A stretch of 34,718 bases of DNA, taken from Rhodocyclaceae bacterium UBA2271. GTDB lineage: Bacteria > Pseudomonadota > Gammaproteobacteria > Burkholderiales > Rhodocyclaceae. The position numbers and the translations under genes were made by a program. This document shows positions 16,292 to 23,797 of the stretch, piece after piece (within the stretch, counting starts at the first letter, position 1; each line of letters opens with the position of its first letter). Under the pieces are notes generated by a model. The model searched no databases. It saw only the letters and a list, made by a program, of their open reading frames with translations, and was not told the DNA's origin. Location of the stretch: NCBI GenBank assembly GCA_002347405.1, contig DDXB01000054.1, positions 1-34,718 on the forward strand, given 5' to 3'.

Positions 16292-17323
16292 TTAGCCGAG
16301 CCACGGACTGACGATCAGATTGACCGCCTTGTAGTTCGTGTTGCTGTCGCCGGCGGCCAGGAACTCCTTCATCAGAACCGCCTCGGCTTCGGCACGGCGG
16401 CTCGGGCCGCACACCAGGTGCGTGGCCAGCACCGGCGACGGGGAGCCATCCGGCTTGCGCTGGGTTTCGATCGCGAGGCGCGCGGCGGTGAAGCTGGCCG
16501 CATCGAGCGTTGCCTTGGAGCCGTAGGCGAGTTGGTGGAAGCCAAAGCCGGCGACGTAGCGCGCATCGACACCGAACAACAGCTTGTTTTCCATGAACAC
16601 ATTCGGATCGTCGGACTTGTTCATCGGGACGAACTCGGCCTTCTTGCGCTCCTGGAAGATCAGCGGCTTCATGAAGCTGCGGCTCAAATCCATCAGGAAC
16701 CAGGGGGCGCCGGCGCCGCCGCCGGTATTGCTCCAGGAAGCCTCCGCACCGGCGGCCGTGTAACCGACGTGATCGGTGTCGAAGAAGTACTGGCCGTCGA
16801 AGCCATTGACGGCAAAGCCGGTCGGCAGCAGGCCCCACACCAGCGAATCCGGGTGTGCGGCGACGACCTCGCCCTGCAGTGCGAACACCGGCTGATAGAT
16901 GCCAAGCTGGTCGTCGTCGATGTCGTTACGGTTGACGCCGATGGTGTGCTCGTAGTGCTTGTTGGTCAGCTGCGCGCCGGCCGCTTCCAGGTTGAGAATC
17001 TGGCGCTGGCCAATCCACTCGCGCATGCCGGGCAGGTCCTTCATCCAGCCATAGGTTTCGGTCTTGGCCGAGGATGGAATCAGCATGGCGACCTGTTGCC
17101 AGCTCGGCTTGACAGAGCCAAGGCCCATCTTGAAGGCAGCATTGAATCCCTGCTGGAGCGATTGCAGCGCCGCCGGGGTCAGTGTCAGGCCGGCCAGGCC
17201 GATCATCGACAGGTCGCTGGCCGGCAGCAGCACCGACACGTCGGTCGCGGCAAGGGCCGGTACGGAAAACGCCGCAGCCAAACCGGCAGCCAGCGTGAGA
17301 AGAATAGCGAGGATGCGTTTCAT
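16292..17323 (-). CDS. major capsid protein T, with signal-peptide-like N terminus
   Basis: 343 aa. From about residue 46 the sequence follows Mu gpT: LTPAALQSLQQGFNAAFKMG, then ETYGWMKDLPGMREWIGQRQ, and the C-terminal KAVNLIVSPWLG. It forms the icosahedral shell. The first 26 residues (MKRILAILLTLAAGLAAAFS then VPALAA) look like a classical Sec signal peptide with an AxA cleavage site, absent from Mu gpT. The start at 17323 has AGGAG eight bases upstream, while the later ATG at 17206, which would match the Mu start, has no ribosome site. Confidence 0.9.
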   Translation of the reverse strand: MKRILAILLTLAAGLAAAFSVPALAATDVSVLLPASDLSMIGLAGLTLTPAALQSLQQGFNAAFKMGLGSVKPSWQQVAMLIPSSAKTETYGWMKDLPGMREWIGQRQILNLEAAGAQLTNKHYEHTIGVNRNDIDDDQLGIYQPVFALQGEVVAAHPDSLVWGLLPTGFAVNGFDGQYFFDTDHVGYTAAGAEASWSNTGGGAGAPWFLMDLSRSFMKPLIFQERKKAEFVPMNKSDDPNVFMENKLLFGVDARYVAGFGFHQLAYGSKATLDAASFTAARLAIETQRKPDGSPSPVLATHLVCGPSRRAEAEAVLMKEFLAAGDSNTNYKAVNLIVSPWLG

Positions 17324-17352
17324 GTTGTGATCTCCTGAAGGTCGAATGAGGG

Positions 17353-17769
17353 TTAAACGCCGAGGCCGATCTGCACCCAGACGCCATCGCCATCGACGGC
17401 GACGATCTTGCCGGCGCGGCTACGGGTGCCTGTTCCGTTGGTGAGTGCCACGGTCTGGTCATCGACGATGAAACAGTCGGCGCCGACATTGGCCTGGGCG
17501 ATCAGGTCGCCGGCTGACGAGTTGGCGAACTTGAAGACGCCGCGCGCGACAGGCGCTAACACGGCGCCATTGGCGCCGGCGGTGTTATCCACCGTGTCCT
17601 CGAAGCGGCCGATGGCGATCAGGTTGAGGGCGGCGGTGCCTGGCGCGGCATAGCCGGCATTCAGCACGGCGATGCCGCCCTGAATTGCCTTGACGGCCGC
17701 CTTGACGGGAAAGCCGAGGATGTCGCCGGCGCGTTCCGGCGTATTGCGTGCAGCGGTAAGAGCAGCCAT
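17353..17769 (-). CDS. head decoration/cement-like protein
   Basis: 138 aa, between the protease/scaffold and the major capsid gene. It is rich in Gly, Ala and beta-branched residues with strands such as FIVDDQTVALTNGTG and VVDGDGVWVQIGLGV-like ends, similar to DUF2190-type capsid stabilising proteins that occupy this slot in many phages. Family assignment is by context and composition. It probably binds the capsid surface after expansion. Confidence 0.65.
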   Translation of the reverse strand: MAALTAARNTPERAGDILGFPVKAAVKAIQGGIAVLNAGYAAPGTAALNLIAIGRFEDTVDNTAGANGAVLAPVARGVFKFANSSAGDLIAQANVGADCFIVDDQTVALTNGTGTRSRAGKIVAVDGDGVWVQIGLGV

Positions 17770-17772
17770 TGC

Positions 17773-18279
17773 TTAAACCTCCTGAAGTTTACCGGCGGCG
17801 AACTGTTCGGCGGTCAGGCCCAGGGCCTTCATGACTGCCGTGTCGACATCGGTGTGTTGATGGGATTTGCCGTCGCCAGCAGGCTTGCCGCCGGTTTGGG
17901 TTTCGCCCGGCTTGACCACGACGGGCGCAGCGTCGACGTAGGCGGTAAGCGCCGCCAGATCGGTCTTGCCAAGACTCTTCGCCCAGCCTTCCATCGCCGG
18001 GGTGAGCTTGCCGACGGACAGCGCGGCGGCCACGGCCTTGTCGACCTCGTCGGCATGCGTCTTGGCCTTGAGTGCGGCAAGCTCGGTGGTGGCGGTGGCC
18101 AGCTCGCCGCGCACGGCGGTGAGCGTGGCGAGCTCGACATACTTGGCCGGGTCGGGCACGGCGGACTTCATGGCTGCCAACTCGCCCACCTGTGTGGTTT
18201 TGATGGCCGACAGCGCGGCAAGCGCCTCGGCCTCGGTGGCGGTTTCGGGCAAGCCGAGCGCCTTGAGCAGATCTTTCAT
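17773..18279 (-). CDS. scaffold protein Z (internal start in I)
   Basis: 168 aa in frame with the C-terminal half of the protease gene. The ATG at 18279 (MKDLLKALGLPE) has a strong GAGGAG site seven bases upstream within the I coding sequence, better than that of I itself. In Mu the scaffold is likewise made from an internal start at the 3' part of I. The sequence is Ala/Glu/Lys-rich and helical (TLTAVRGELATATTELAALK), as for a scaffold that is later degraded by I. Confidence 0.75.
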   Translation of the reverse strand: MKDLLKALGLPETATEAEALAALSAIKTTQVGELAAMKSAVPDPAKYVELATLTAVRGELATATTELAALKAKTHADEVDKAVAAALSVGKLTPAMEGWAKSLGKTDLAALTAYVDAAPVVVKPGETQTGGKPAGDGKSHQHTDVDTAVMKALGLTAEQFAAGKLQEV

Positions 18280-18825
18280 CGGTAGCTCCTCTGGGGGGGT
18301 GAAAAACTGATTGGCCAGCGCGGTCATGGCGGCGAGATCCGTCAGGCCATCAAGACCGGGATCGTTGGTCAGTGCGGCATGGGCAACGCCCAGCACTTCG
18401 CCGGTGCGCTTGTCGTAAGGAAAAACAGGGCTGACGTAGCGGTAACGCTTGTCGGCAATCATTTCGGCGGCCTGCGCCGTCCACTCGACATCGACAGCCC
18501 ATAGACCATCGGCGCGCGCCTCCAGCTTGCCCATCCAGCCGGATGCCGGCGCGGGCTTGCCGTTGTCGGCGCAGCGCAGTGTCTGGTGTTCGTAATCAAT
18601 GACGCGCTTGGAAACGCGCCGCGCCGACAGGTCGGCGATGCTTTTCGCGCCAGGCGCATCAAGCAGCCAGCCGTCCCTGACCTCGACCGGACGGCCGGAG
18701 CCGTCGGCCGACTTGAAACGACCGAGCGGCAGCAGGCGGAATTCGGTGGGCGCGTTACCGCTCGCCGTCAGATCGACGGCGAGAGCGGCTACGGCAACAT
18801 GCTGGCTGGAGCGAAGATTCGGCAT
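17773..18825 (-). CDS. head maturation protease I with C-terminal scaffold
   Basis: 350 aa, Mu-like prophage I protein. The protease domain covers about residues 1-180 and includes SKRVIDYEHQTLRCADNGKP (about 72-91) with the conserved Tyr-Glu-His, APASGWMGKLEARADGLWA, and YRYVSPVFPYDKRTGEVLG; the rest is the scaffold. It cleaves scaffold and capsid precursors in the prohead. The start codon has no Shine-Dalgarno sequence and sits in the loop of an 11-bp hairpin, so its translation is probably restrained compared with that of Z. A run of seven G (plus strand) lies just before the Z start. Confidence 0.9.
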   Translation of the reverse strand: MPNLRSSQHVAVAALAVDLTASGNAPTEFRLLPLGRFKSADGSGRPVEVRDGWLLDAPGAKSIADLSARRVSKRVIDYEHQTLRCADNGKPAPASGWMGKLEARADGLWAVDVEWTAQAAEMIADKRYRYVSPVFPYDKRTGEVLGVAHAALTNDPGLDGLTDLAAMTALANQFFTPPEELPMKDLLKALGLPETATEAEALAALSAIKTTQVGELAAMKSAVPDPAKYVELATLTAVRGELATATTELAALKAKTHADEVDKAVAAALSVGKLTPAMEGWAKSLGKTDLAALTAYVDAAPVVVKPGETQTGGKPAGDGKSHQHTDVDTAVMKALGLTAEQFAAGKLQEV

Positions 18826-18840
18826 GGAGCGAATCTTCGC
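18811..18840 (-). promoter_or_regulatory. 11-bp hairpin with the I start codon in its loop
   Basis: Arms 18811-18821 and 18830-18840 (GCGAAGATTCG and its reverse complement) pair perfectly; the 8-base loop contains the ATG at 18825. The 5' arm of the transcript belongs to the element shared with the lysis leader. It would hide or present the start of I independently of any ribosome-binding site. Confidence 0.7.
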
Positions 18841-18871
18841 GCGCGCACGGCGGCGCGGTCAGGGGGAAGCG
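18823..18871 (-). promoter_or_regulatory. shared operon-head element, copy 1 (head operon)
   Basis: Aligns without gaps over 49 bp (37 identical) with 31769-31817. On the minus strand the conserved blocks are CCCTGACCG and GCGCGCGAAGAT, ending at the start ATG. Probable late promoter/leader for the head genes; no clear sigma70 boxes are visible, as expected for an activator-dependent late promoter. Confidence 0.6.
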
Positions 18872-18875
18872 GTTC

Positions 18876-18909
18876 GGATGGGGCGCCATTCTGGATGGGG
18901 CGCCCTTCT
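18876..18909. repeat. 17-bp tandem direct repeat
   Basis: GGATGGGGCGCCATTCT (18876-18892) is followed directly by a copy differing at one base (18893-18909). It lies between the cargo genes and the leader of I, and each unit contains the palindrome GGCGCC, so it may be a regulator-binding site or an insertion scar. Confidence 0.7.
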
Positions 18910-18916
18910 TTAAGAA

Positions 18917-19498
18917 CTACGTCGGATCAGCACCGTTCTTATTATTCCCATGCCACGAATCAAACCACCACGCGGTGCGAAAGACTGCGATTGCCGCAGC
19001 AGCCGCAGAGAAGATGCTGTACAGAAACAACCAGTACCCGATTCCGTCACCACACGCTCTAACAATCAGTGCCGCAGTATTCAGCGAGTCAGGGATTGGC
19101 AGATAGAAAGAGTGCATTCCGGCAGCGACGATCACCCACAACAGTGCCGCCACCTGCACAAGAACGAAGTGAAGAAAGGTCGCGGACATATTCAAGTAGG
19201 GCGATGACTTGTCGCTTCCAGCACTCTCTTTCTTGCCTCCAGCGATCAATTGCCTGAACTTCTCGTCGCCGAAGCCAAGAAACACAGCGAAACCGCCAAG
19301 CGTGAACCCGAGCAGATTTGGCAGCACCCCTAACGCCTGCCCAGTCCAGTCGCGATCAAACCAGTAGCCGGCGCACAACAGGGAAAACAGTAAAGACCAA
19401 TGCACGTAGGGTGATCCGCTCAACGCAGACCACCCTCCATATACCGACCAGTATTTGGAGAGGATCTTATGGACGCCTGAATATTGTTTAAAGTGCAT
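18917..19498 (-). CDS. four-helix membrane protein, cargo gene B
   Basis: 193 aa, not a Mu-type structural gene. Hydrophobic segments lie at about 33-46 (WSLLFSLLCAGYWF), 55-77 (LGVLPNLLGFTLGGFAVFLG), 108-130 (HFVLVQVAALLWVIVAAG) and 155-175 (YWLFLYSIFSAAAAAIAVF), giving a predicted four-pass inner-membrane protein with a charged loop around 78-100. The FTLGGFAVFLGFGDEKF stretch is a recognisable pattern of small prophage and defence-linked membrane proteins. It overlaps the DUF4747-like gene by 11 bases, so the two are co-translated. Lower GC than its neighbours points to separate acquisition. A membrane effector is a reasonable guess, no more. Confidence 0.8.
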   Translation of the reverse strand: MHFKQYSGVHKILSKYWSVYGGWSALSGSPYVHWSLLFSLLCAGYWFDRDWTGQALGVLPNLLGFTLGGFAVFLGFGDEKFRQLIAGGKKESAGSDKSSPYLNMSATFLHFVLVQVAALLWVIVAAGMHSFYLPIPDSLNTAALIVRACGDGIGYWLFLYSIFSAAAAAIAVFRTAWWFDSWHGNNKNGADPT

Positions 19499-20363
19499 CT
19501 ACTAGGTGCTGTGCGCTGAATGCTATTAATACATCCGGTGCGAGTTGATGATCCGGATCATAGGCAACGGTTTCTCGCCAGGGTGAGTCGACAGTCGTTT
19601 CCTCGACTTTCTGTCCATTCGCCTTGTAACCGACGGCCGATACCTTGCCGTTTCGCGCTGCGACCCTAGCTAGCTGCGCTGTCTCATGGTCAGGCTTGAT
19701 AGATTCACCGTTCTCCGCAGTCATTACCTGCATGACTCTCCTGGCACCCTGATTCCTCATTCGGTCAAAAACCTCCTCATCGTCATCGAAATTATCATCA
19801 GGATTTGGGCGGGTAACATCAATCGTCAGCTTCGCTAGCCTGTGCAGCTTCATGATGCGCGCCAATGTTTGCCGGTCCGGCATGATCGTAAGGTCGACCT
19901 TGCCAAATCGCCCGAATATCAGCCGCGTTTCGAACAATACCTCAAGCAACTTGTACAGCGAACGCGGCGAAAGTGAATACCTGTCCCTTTTCGACACAAA
20001 GTACAGGACGTGCCCTTTGGGATAAAAGACGAAATCGAAAAGAACCAAGTTTGGAACGAGATCCTTGGGAATCGCTATTGCGGACATCTCATCTTCGGTG
20101 GCTTCCTGATGGCGCTCAAGGTTGAACCAGGGTAATTCCGGATCGATATGATCGAACCGATAAACCCGGCCGAACAATCCATCCGTAGGGTTTCCTCTGT
20201 CTAGCGGCCGCAGTTCGCCGAGCATGATGTGCTGTGCCCCGCGAATTTGAACCGGTTTACGCATGGCAGTCGCGGCCCTAAGCAAGTCAACGTAGCCCTG
20301 CGGCGAGTGCGGGTGAGTAACGATATTGATTCCAGAAACAACCAAAGTTCGATCAGCGGCCAT
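19488..20363 (-). CDS. DUF4747-like protein, cargo gene A
   Basis: 291 aa from ATG 20363, preceded by AAGGGGAAT about nine bases upstream; the frame extends to 20453 without support. It resembles DUF4747: an N-terminal strand with VVSGINIVTHPHSPQGYVDL, the piece KPVQIRGAQHIMLGELRPLD, FYPKGHVLYFVSKRDRYSLS in the middle and KVDLTIMPDRQTLARIMKLH before an acidic DDNFDDDEEVFDRM stretch. DUF4747 proteins are of unknown function and often occur in mobile elements. It has no membrane segment and would be the cytosolic partner (sensor or toxin) of the overlapping membrane protein. Its place between head genes F and I, with lower GC, marks it as cargo (moron). Confidence 0.75.
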   Translation of the reverse strand: MAADRTLVVSGINIVTHPHSPQGYVDLLRAATAMRKPVQIRGAQHIMLGELRPLDRGNPTDGLFGRVYRFDHIDPELPWFNLERHQEATEDEMSAIAIPKDLVPNLVLFDFVFYPKGHVLYFVSKRDRYSLSPRSLYKLLEVLFETRLIFGRFGKVDLTIMPDRQTLARIMKLHRLAKLTIDVTRPNPDDNFDDDEEVFDRMRNQGARRVMQVMTAENGESIKPDHETAQLARVAARNGKVSAVGYKANGQKVEETTVDSPWRETVAYDPDHQLAPDVLIAFSAQHLVDAL

Positions 20364-20587
20364 GCATATTCCCCTTAAGCTGAGATTCATTATCTTCTCA
20401 GCATACCGCGCAAGTGCAGGGACGGCAATCGAAATGAATACAACTACTCCCATAACATCACAGACCAGCTATACTTTCTTTGCGGGCGCGACACGGTGAC
20501 ATTCCCCCGGCCGTAGCACGGCAGCGATGCCGGAGCGCCATGTGGGGTTGCCGGGAAACCGGACTGGGGGGCCCCACCGCCCGCAAC
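20364..20587. other. gap between F and the cargo genes
   Basis: 224 bp without a convincing gene. It contains a branched inverted repeat at 20542-20577 (outer GTGGGG/CCCCAC, inner CCGG-GAAA-CCGG) directly after the F stop, with no T run, and an AT-richer leader before the cargo gene with a -10-like GATAAT about 40 bp upstream of the ATG but no good -35 box at the right distance. A separate promoter for the cargo is therefore possible but unproven. Confidence 0.5.
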
Positions 20588-21781
20588 TCATTTTTCCTGC
20601 CCCTTCGCCAGTAGCCGGCGGATTTCCTCATTGCGCTTGACCTGCCGGCTCGACAGCCGGCGGAAGCTGGTCATGAAGGCCGCCCGGCCAGTTTGCGTGG
20701 CCTTGACCACCGTGACGTAGCCTTCTTCCTCCAGCAGGAACAGCATTGCCTTGTCGGCTTCCTGGATGGCGCGGCCGCGTGCGAAGGCGTCCTGCACATG
20801 GCGGTATTCGTCGGCGGCGATCTCGGGATGCTCCTTCGCCTGCTTGGCCATCGTGACGGCAGAGAGCCGCACCACGTCGGTTTGCAGGCCCATATCCGCC
20901 GCATGCGCCGCGCGCAGCACACCGATCGGCCAGTCGCCCGCCGGGGCCTTCATCCATTCGGCAAACGATCCCTTCGCCAGATCCATGACAGCCGCCGGAC
21001 GCAGATCCGCCGGCAGCGCCTCGATGCGGCTGGCCATGAACCCGACCAGGTTGGCGCGCCGCCCACCCGGAGGGTAGTTGAACTCCGGCGCCACGCCGGC
21101 CGGCACGCGCTGCGTCTCGCCGGTGCGCTTGTTGGTGTAGTCGCTGTAACGCTCAGCTGGCGCCTCCCCGACCTTGAGGCCCTGGCGGTCGAGCTGGCGC
21201 TGGCCCATCTGGATTACGCGGCACTTGCAGCCCCAGGCGCGCACCGGCATGTGCGACTGCCACCATGAATCATCGGCCGGCAGCACCAGGCCATCCCAGG
21301 CGGCGTGTTCCTTGCGCTCGTGGGCGCTGGGGGTGTGGTCGTACATTAAATAAGGCAGGGTCGCCTTGTTTTCCTGAATGCGCGCCCACTGACCCTCGGC
21401 GTGCGCGGTGCGCAGGTTGGTGTCGTAGATGGTCTTGAGCCGGCGCGGGCTGCCGAGCTGCACTTCCTTGATCTGGCCGTCGGCCGGATCGGTCATCATG
21501 GCCTTGCCCCACCAGCCGCGCTTGACCAGGTTGGGCTTGAGTGCGGCCTTGAAGGTTTCGAAGGTGGTGCCGTCGGTCAATGCCGCATCGACCTGGCCGC
21601 GAATGTCCTGGAGCAGATCCATTTGCATGGCCTTGGCCACGGTGAACGCGGCCTGGTGTTCCTGCTGCCAGACATCGCGATGGTCGAAGCCGATCTTGAA
21701 GCCCTTCTGGCGGAAGAAGTCGACAGCCTCGGCGGGGGGCAATCCGAAGACGCTGGAGAGGGTAAACGGCTTCCTTGGCAT
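20588..21781 (-). CDS. head morphogenesis protein F (SPP1 gp7-like)
   Basis: 397 aa. Family signs are the N-terminal PPAEAVDFFRQKGFKIGFDH, YDTNLRTAHAEGQWARIQEN (about 118-137), and DHTPSAHERKEHAAWDGLVL followed by PVRAWGCKCRVIQM, the Mu F/SPP1 gp7 core. The C-terminal 120 residues contain a barrel-like nuclease/ADP-ribosyl-type extra region rich in charge (RHVQDAFARGRAIQEADKAM) common in Mu F proteins. F enters the prohead in few copies and is needed for head assembly. The last gene before the cargo. Confidence 0.9.
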   Translation of the reverse strand: MPRKPFTLSSVFGLPPAEAVDFFRQKGFKIGFDHRDVWQQEHQAAFTVAKAMQMDLLQDIRGQVDAALTDGTTFETFKAALKPNLVKRGWWGKAMMTDPADGQIKEVQLGSPRRLKTIYDTNLRTAHAEGQWARIQENKATLPYLMYDHTPSAHERKEHAAWDGLVLPADDSWWQSHMPVRAWGCKCRVIQMGQRQLDRQGLKVGEAPAERYSDYTNKRTGETQRVPAGVAPEFNYPPGGRRANLVGFMASRIEALPADLRPAAVMDLAKGSFAEWMKAPAGDWPIGVLRAAHAADMGLQTDVVRLSAVTMAKQAKEHPEIAADEYRHVQDAFARGRAIQEADKAMLFLLEEEGYVTVVKATQTGRAAFMTSFRRLSSRQVKRNEEIRRLLAKGQEK

Positions 21782-21928
21782 TTATCGACCTCGCCCACAG
21801 TTCACGGATAGCGTTACTAGCGCGTTACTGGCCTCGCTGTGCAATTTTGCGATGTCTGGTGATGTGCTGATAGCCATTCGCCCAGCAAAACGCCCCCAAA
21901 GGCCGTTTTTCCGATTTTCGTTTTTCAT
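21782..21928 (-). CDS. small protein, 48 aa
   Basis: ATG 21928 has GAGGTG about six bases upstream and the frame (MKNENRKNGLWGRFAGRMAI at its start) ends in TAA immediately before the F start codon, so stop and start are adjacent, as with other genes of this operon. No family recognised. The basic N terminus and lack of a hydrophobic segment suggest a small soluble protein; it could also be only a translated leader that couples ribosomes to F. Confidence 0.5.
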   Translation of the reverse strand: MKNENRKNGLWGRFAGRMAISTSPDIAKLHSEASNALVTLSVNCGRGR

Positions 21929-21945
21929 CGCTTCACCTCATACAG

Positions 21946-21969
21946 AAAGTCGGCGCTGGCGAGACGGCG
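21946..21969 (-). repeat. 24-bp intergenic repeat, copy 1
   Basis: AAAGTCGGCGCTGGCGAGAC followed by GGCG, differing at one position from the copy at 31857-31880. Both copies lie between genes, this one in the leader of the 48-aa ORF. Role unknown; may be a conserved phage leader element. Confidence 0.7.
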
Positions 21970-21987
21970 GATTACTCACCGCCAGCA

Positions 21988-22284
21988 TCACCCGACCCTC
22001 AAGCTGGCCGACTCGATCAGTGTCTGGCCAGTGGTGGTGACGACCGTGGCGGTGATGCGGTACATGACACCGGACACGCCACCCCCGACCATCTGCTTGA
22101 CGATGAAACCCTGAATGAGCGGGGTGCCGATCTTCAGGGCGCTCGGCGCCTGATCGGCACCAGTCAGGACGGTAACGACAAACGTGGCCGACTGGATGGC
22201 GCCGCCACCGTTGACCAGGCGCGGTGCGAAATTGAAGCCGACGAATTCCGTCTCTCCAGGCAGTTTGTTGGAAAACTCCATCAC
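21988..22284 (-). CDS. small beta-rich virion protein, adaptor-like
   Basis: 98 aa. Alternating strands (FVGFNFAPRLVNGGGAIQSA, then SATFVVTVLTGADQAP, VMYRITATVVTTTGQTLIES) give the look of the Ig-like adaptor proteins that link fibres to the virion in other phages. The start (two ATG in a row) overlaps the stop of the repeat protein. The adaptor reading is inference from size, strand pattern and neighbourhood. Confidence 0.6.
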   Translation of the reverse strand: MMEFSNKLPGETEFVGFNFAPRLVNGGGAIQSATFVVTVLTGADQAPSALKIGTPLIQGFIVKQMVGGGVSGVMYRITATVVTTTGQTLIESASLRVG

Positions 22285-22985
22285 AATCTCCTCGATATTA
22301 GTAGCCGGTCATGGGGGGGGGCATCGACCAGGCGTCGCCGCGCGTCAGCGGTCAGCAGACGTGCCCGGTGGCCGGCCATGAGAATGTCGCCCGGCCACAC
22401 CTCCGCCGGCACGGCCGACCCGGACCAGGCCACCGTGCCGCTGATGACGATGCTGTCGTCGCCCGATTCCAGCACAGCGAAGACGCCGATGATGGCCACC
22501 GCGCCCGGCGCGGCGAAGGTATCCGCACCGCTTTCGGTGGCGGCCAGATCGCCGGTGGCGACCGAGCCGCCGCCGCCGGCAAAGGTATCCGCACCGGTCT
22601 CGGTGACGGCCAGCGCGCCCTTGACGAGCACCGTGCCGCTGCTTGCCGTGCTGTCAGCGCCGACTTCTTGCGCGGCCAGCGCGCCCTGCACGATGACAAT
22701 TCCGGCAGATGCGAAGACATCTGCGCCGATTTCGGTGACAGACAGGCTGCCTTTGATGGCAACATCGCCGACGGCGGCCAGCGTATCGCTGCCGCTTTCG
22801 GTGGCGGCTGCCGTGCCTTGGACAATTACATCGCCGTCGCCGGCATAGGCGTCGCTGCCGGTTTCTGTGGCGTCCATCGCTCCCGATGGATTGGCGATGA
22901 CTGACCCACTACCTATCGGAACATACCCAAGTTCAACGGCTGCCCCATCGAACAGCAGGCGCGAAGTGCCAGCCCGGATGAGCAT
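22281..22985 (-). CDS. repeat-containing virion-like protein
   Basis: 234 aa: a short N-terminal part (LIRAGTSRLLFDGAAVELGY), seven consecutive 22-residue repeats (residues 35-188) with consensus G-x-L-A-A-T-E-x-G-A-D-T-F-A-x-x-G-x-V-x-V-x, and a 46-residue tail that ends in a basic segment. No membrane segment or signal peptide. The regular repeat suggests a beta-solenoid or a string of beta hairpins, suitable for a fibre or a capsid decoration. A run of nine G (plus strand, 22313-22321) lies 10 to 13 codons before the stop and could vary the C terminus. Similar TESGADTFAA repeats are known in phage proteins of unknown role. Confidence 0.75.
   Translation of the reverse strand: MLIRAGTSRLLFDGAAVELGYVPIGSGSVIANPSGAMDATETGSDAYAGDGDVIVQGTAAATESGSDTLAAVGDVAIKGSLSVTEIGADVFASAGIVIVQGALAAQEVGADSTASSGTVLVKGALAVTETGADTFAGGGGSVATGDLAATESGADTFAAPGAVAIIGVFAVLESGDDSIVISGTVAWSGSAVPAEVWPGDILMAGHRARLLTADARRRLVDAPPHDRLLISRRL
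22422..22883 (-). repeat. seven degenerate 66-bp tandem repeats (coding)
   Basis: Each repeat encodes exactly 22 residues, with ESGADTFAA-like cores in all units. The DNA copies have diverged but the length is constant in all seven, so selection acts on the protein period. Confidence 0.85.
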
Positions 22986-22986
22986 G

Positions 22987-23793
22987 TCAGGCCTCCGCTA
23001 ACCGGAACAGAGCACGGGCACCAGTGGAACCGTACCGGGTGAGCGACATAAAACAGGCGTTCGGCAGCACTTCCGCCATCTTTCCTGCCTGTAGTCCTTC
23101 GGCATAACCGTACAGGCCGTTCTGCCCAATACCGTGCATTGGCATCATAAATATCGGTTTGAACAGCGTCACGCCGAAGTTGCCCGCCGTGCCGGTAGTC
23201 GCGGCAACAGTCACACCCTCGACCGACCGAACGCCGGTATCGCCGTCCGCCAAGGACATGACGAGGATCGACCCAGCAGAGGCGGAAGAACCAAACGCCC
23301 TCGGCTTCGTGACCCGACCCGCTGTTCCGTCTTGGTTGGTGTAGCGGCAAGTGACTGTTGTAGCCGTAGCGCCAATGGCGGTGAATATTCGCAGCGCGAT
23401 ACAGACGCCGACGCCTGACGTGTGCCGCGCCAAAGCAGCAGTGGGAAGACCAGTGGTCTGCTCGGTCGTGACGATGGCGCTCATCCCGCCGCTGGTATTC
23501 AGCAGATCGACCATCATCCCGCCGTACAGGGTATTGGCATTCCCGGTGATTTCGCACGAAGCGAGCCAGAGTTGCTTGGTCAGCGTTGTGGGAAGGTAAT
23601 CCGGGAACTGTCGGGTGGTGAACGCGGTGGTGTTGTTATGCGCGACCGAAGTGGTCGGGGTGACGTTGAGCGTAGCAGACCCCCATGCCACAGATGTGCC
23701 ACCAAGCCCCGCTTGTTGGTCAATCAAGTTCGCCATCACTGGCGCCGTGGTCAGCGCTGTTTTATATGCTGCGTAATCTGCTAGTGCGCCCAT
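22987..23793 (-). CDS. virion-like protein, paralogue 2
   Basis: 268 aa, related to the next gene: TAIGATATTVTCRYTNQDGT, LADGDTGVRSVEGVTVAATT and GNFGVTLFKPI correspond to blocks of the same order in the neighbour. The early segment (YKTALTTAPVMANLIDQQAG) is different. Alternating strands and lack of Cys pairs or membrane segments suit a beta-structured virion component. The role is unknown; together with the neighbours it forms a cassette between portal and F that Mu lacks. Confidence 0.7.
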   Translation of the reverse strand: MGALADYAAYKTALTTAPVMANLIDQQAGLGGTSVAWGSATLNVTPTTSVAHNNTTAFTTRQFPDYLPTTLTKQLWLASCEITGNANTLYGGMMVDLLNTSGGMSAIVTTEQTTGLPTAALARHTSGVGVCIALRIFTAIGATATTVTCRYTNQDGTAGRVTKPRAFGSSASAGSILVMSLADGDTGVRSVEGVTVAATTGTAGNFGVTLFKPIFMMPMHGIGQNGLYGYAEGLQAGKMAEVLPNACFMSLTRYGSTGARALFRLAEA

Positions 23794-23797
23794 TGCA

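Noticed and set aside
16202..17338. 378-aa plus-strand open frame
   Set aside because: Antisense to the major capsid gene; no ribosome site and composition of a shadow frame.
22422..22883. CRISPR-like or satellite repeat array
   Set aside because: Repeats are degenerate at DNA level, contiguous, and keep the reading frame with a 22-residue period; they are protein repeats.
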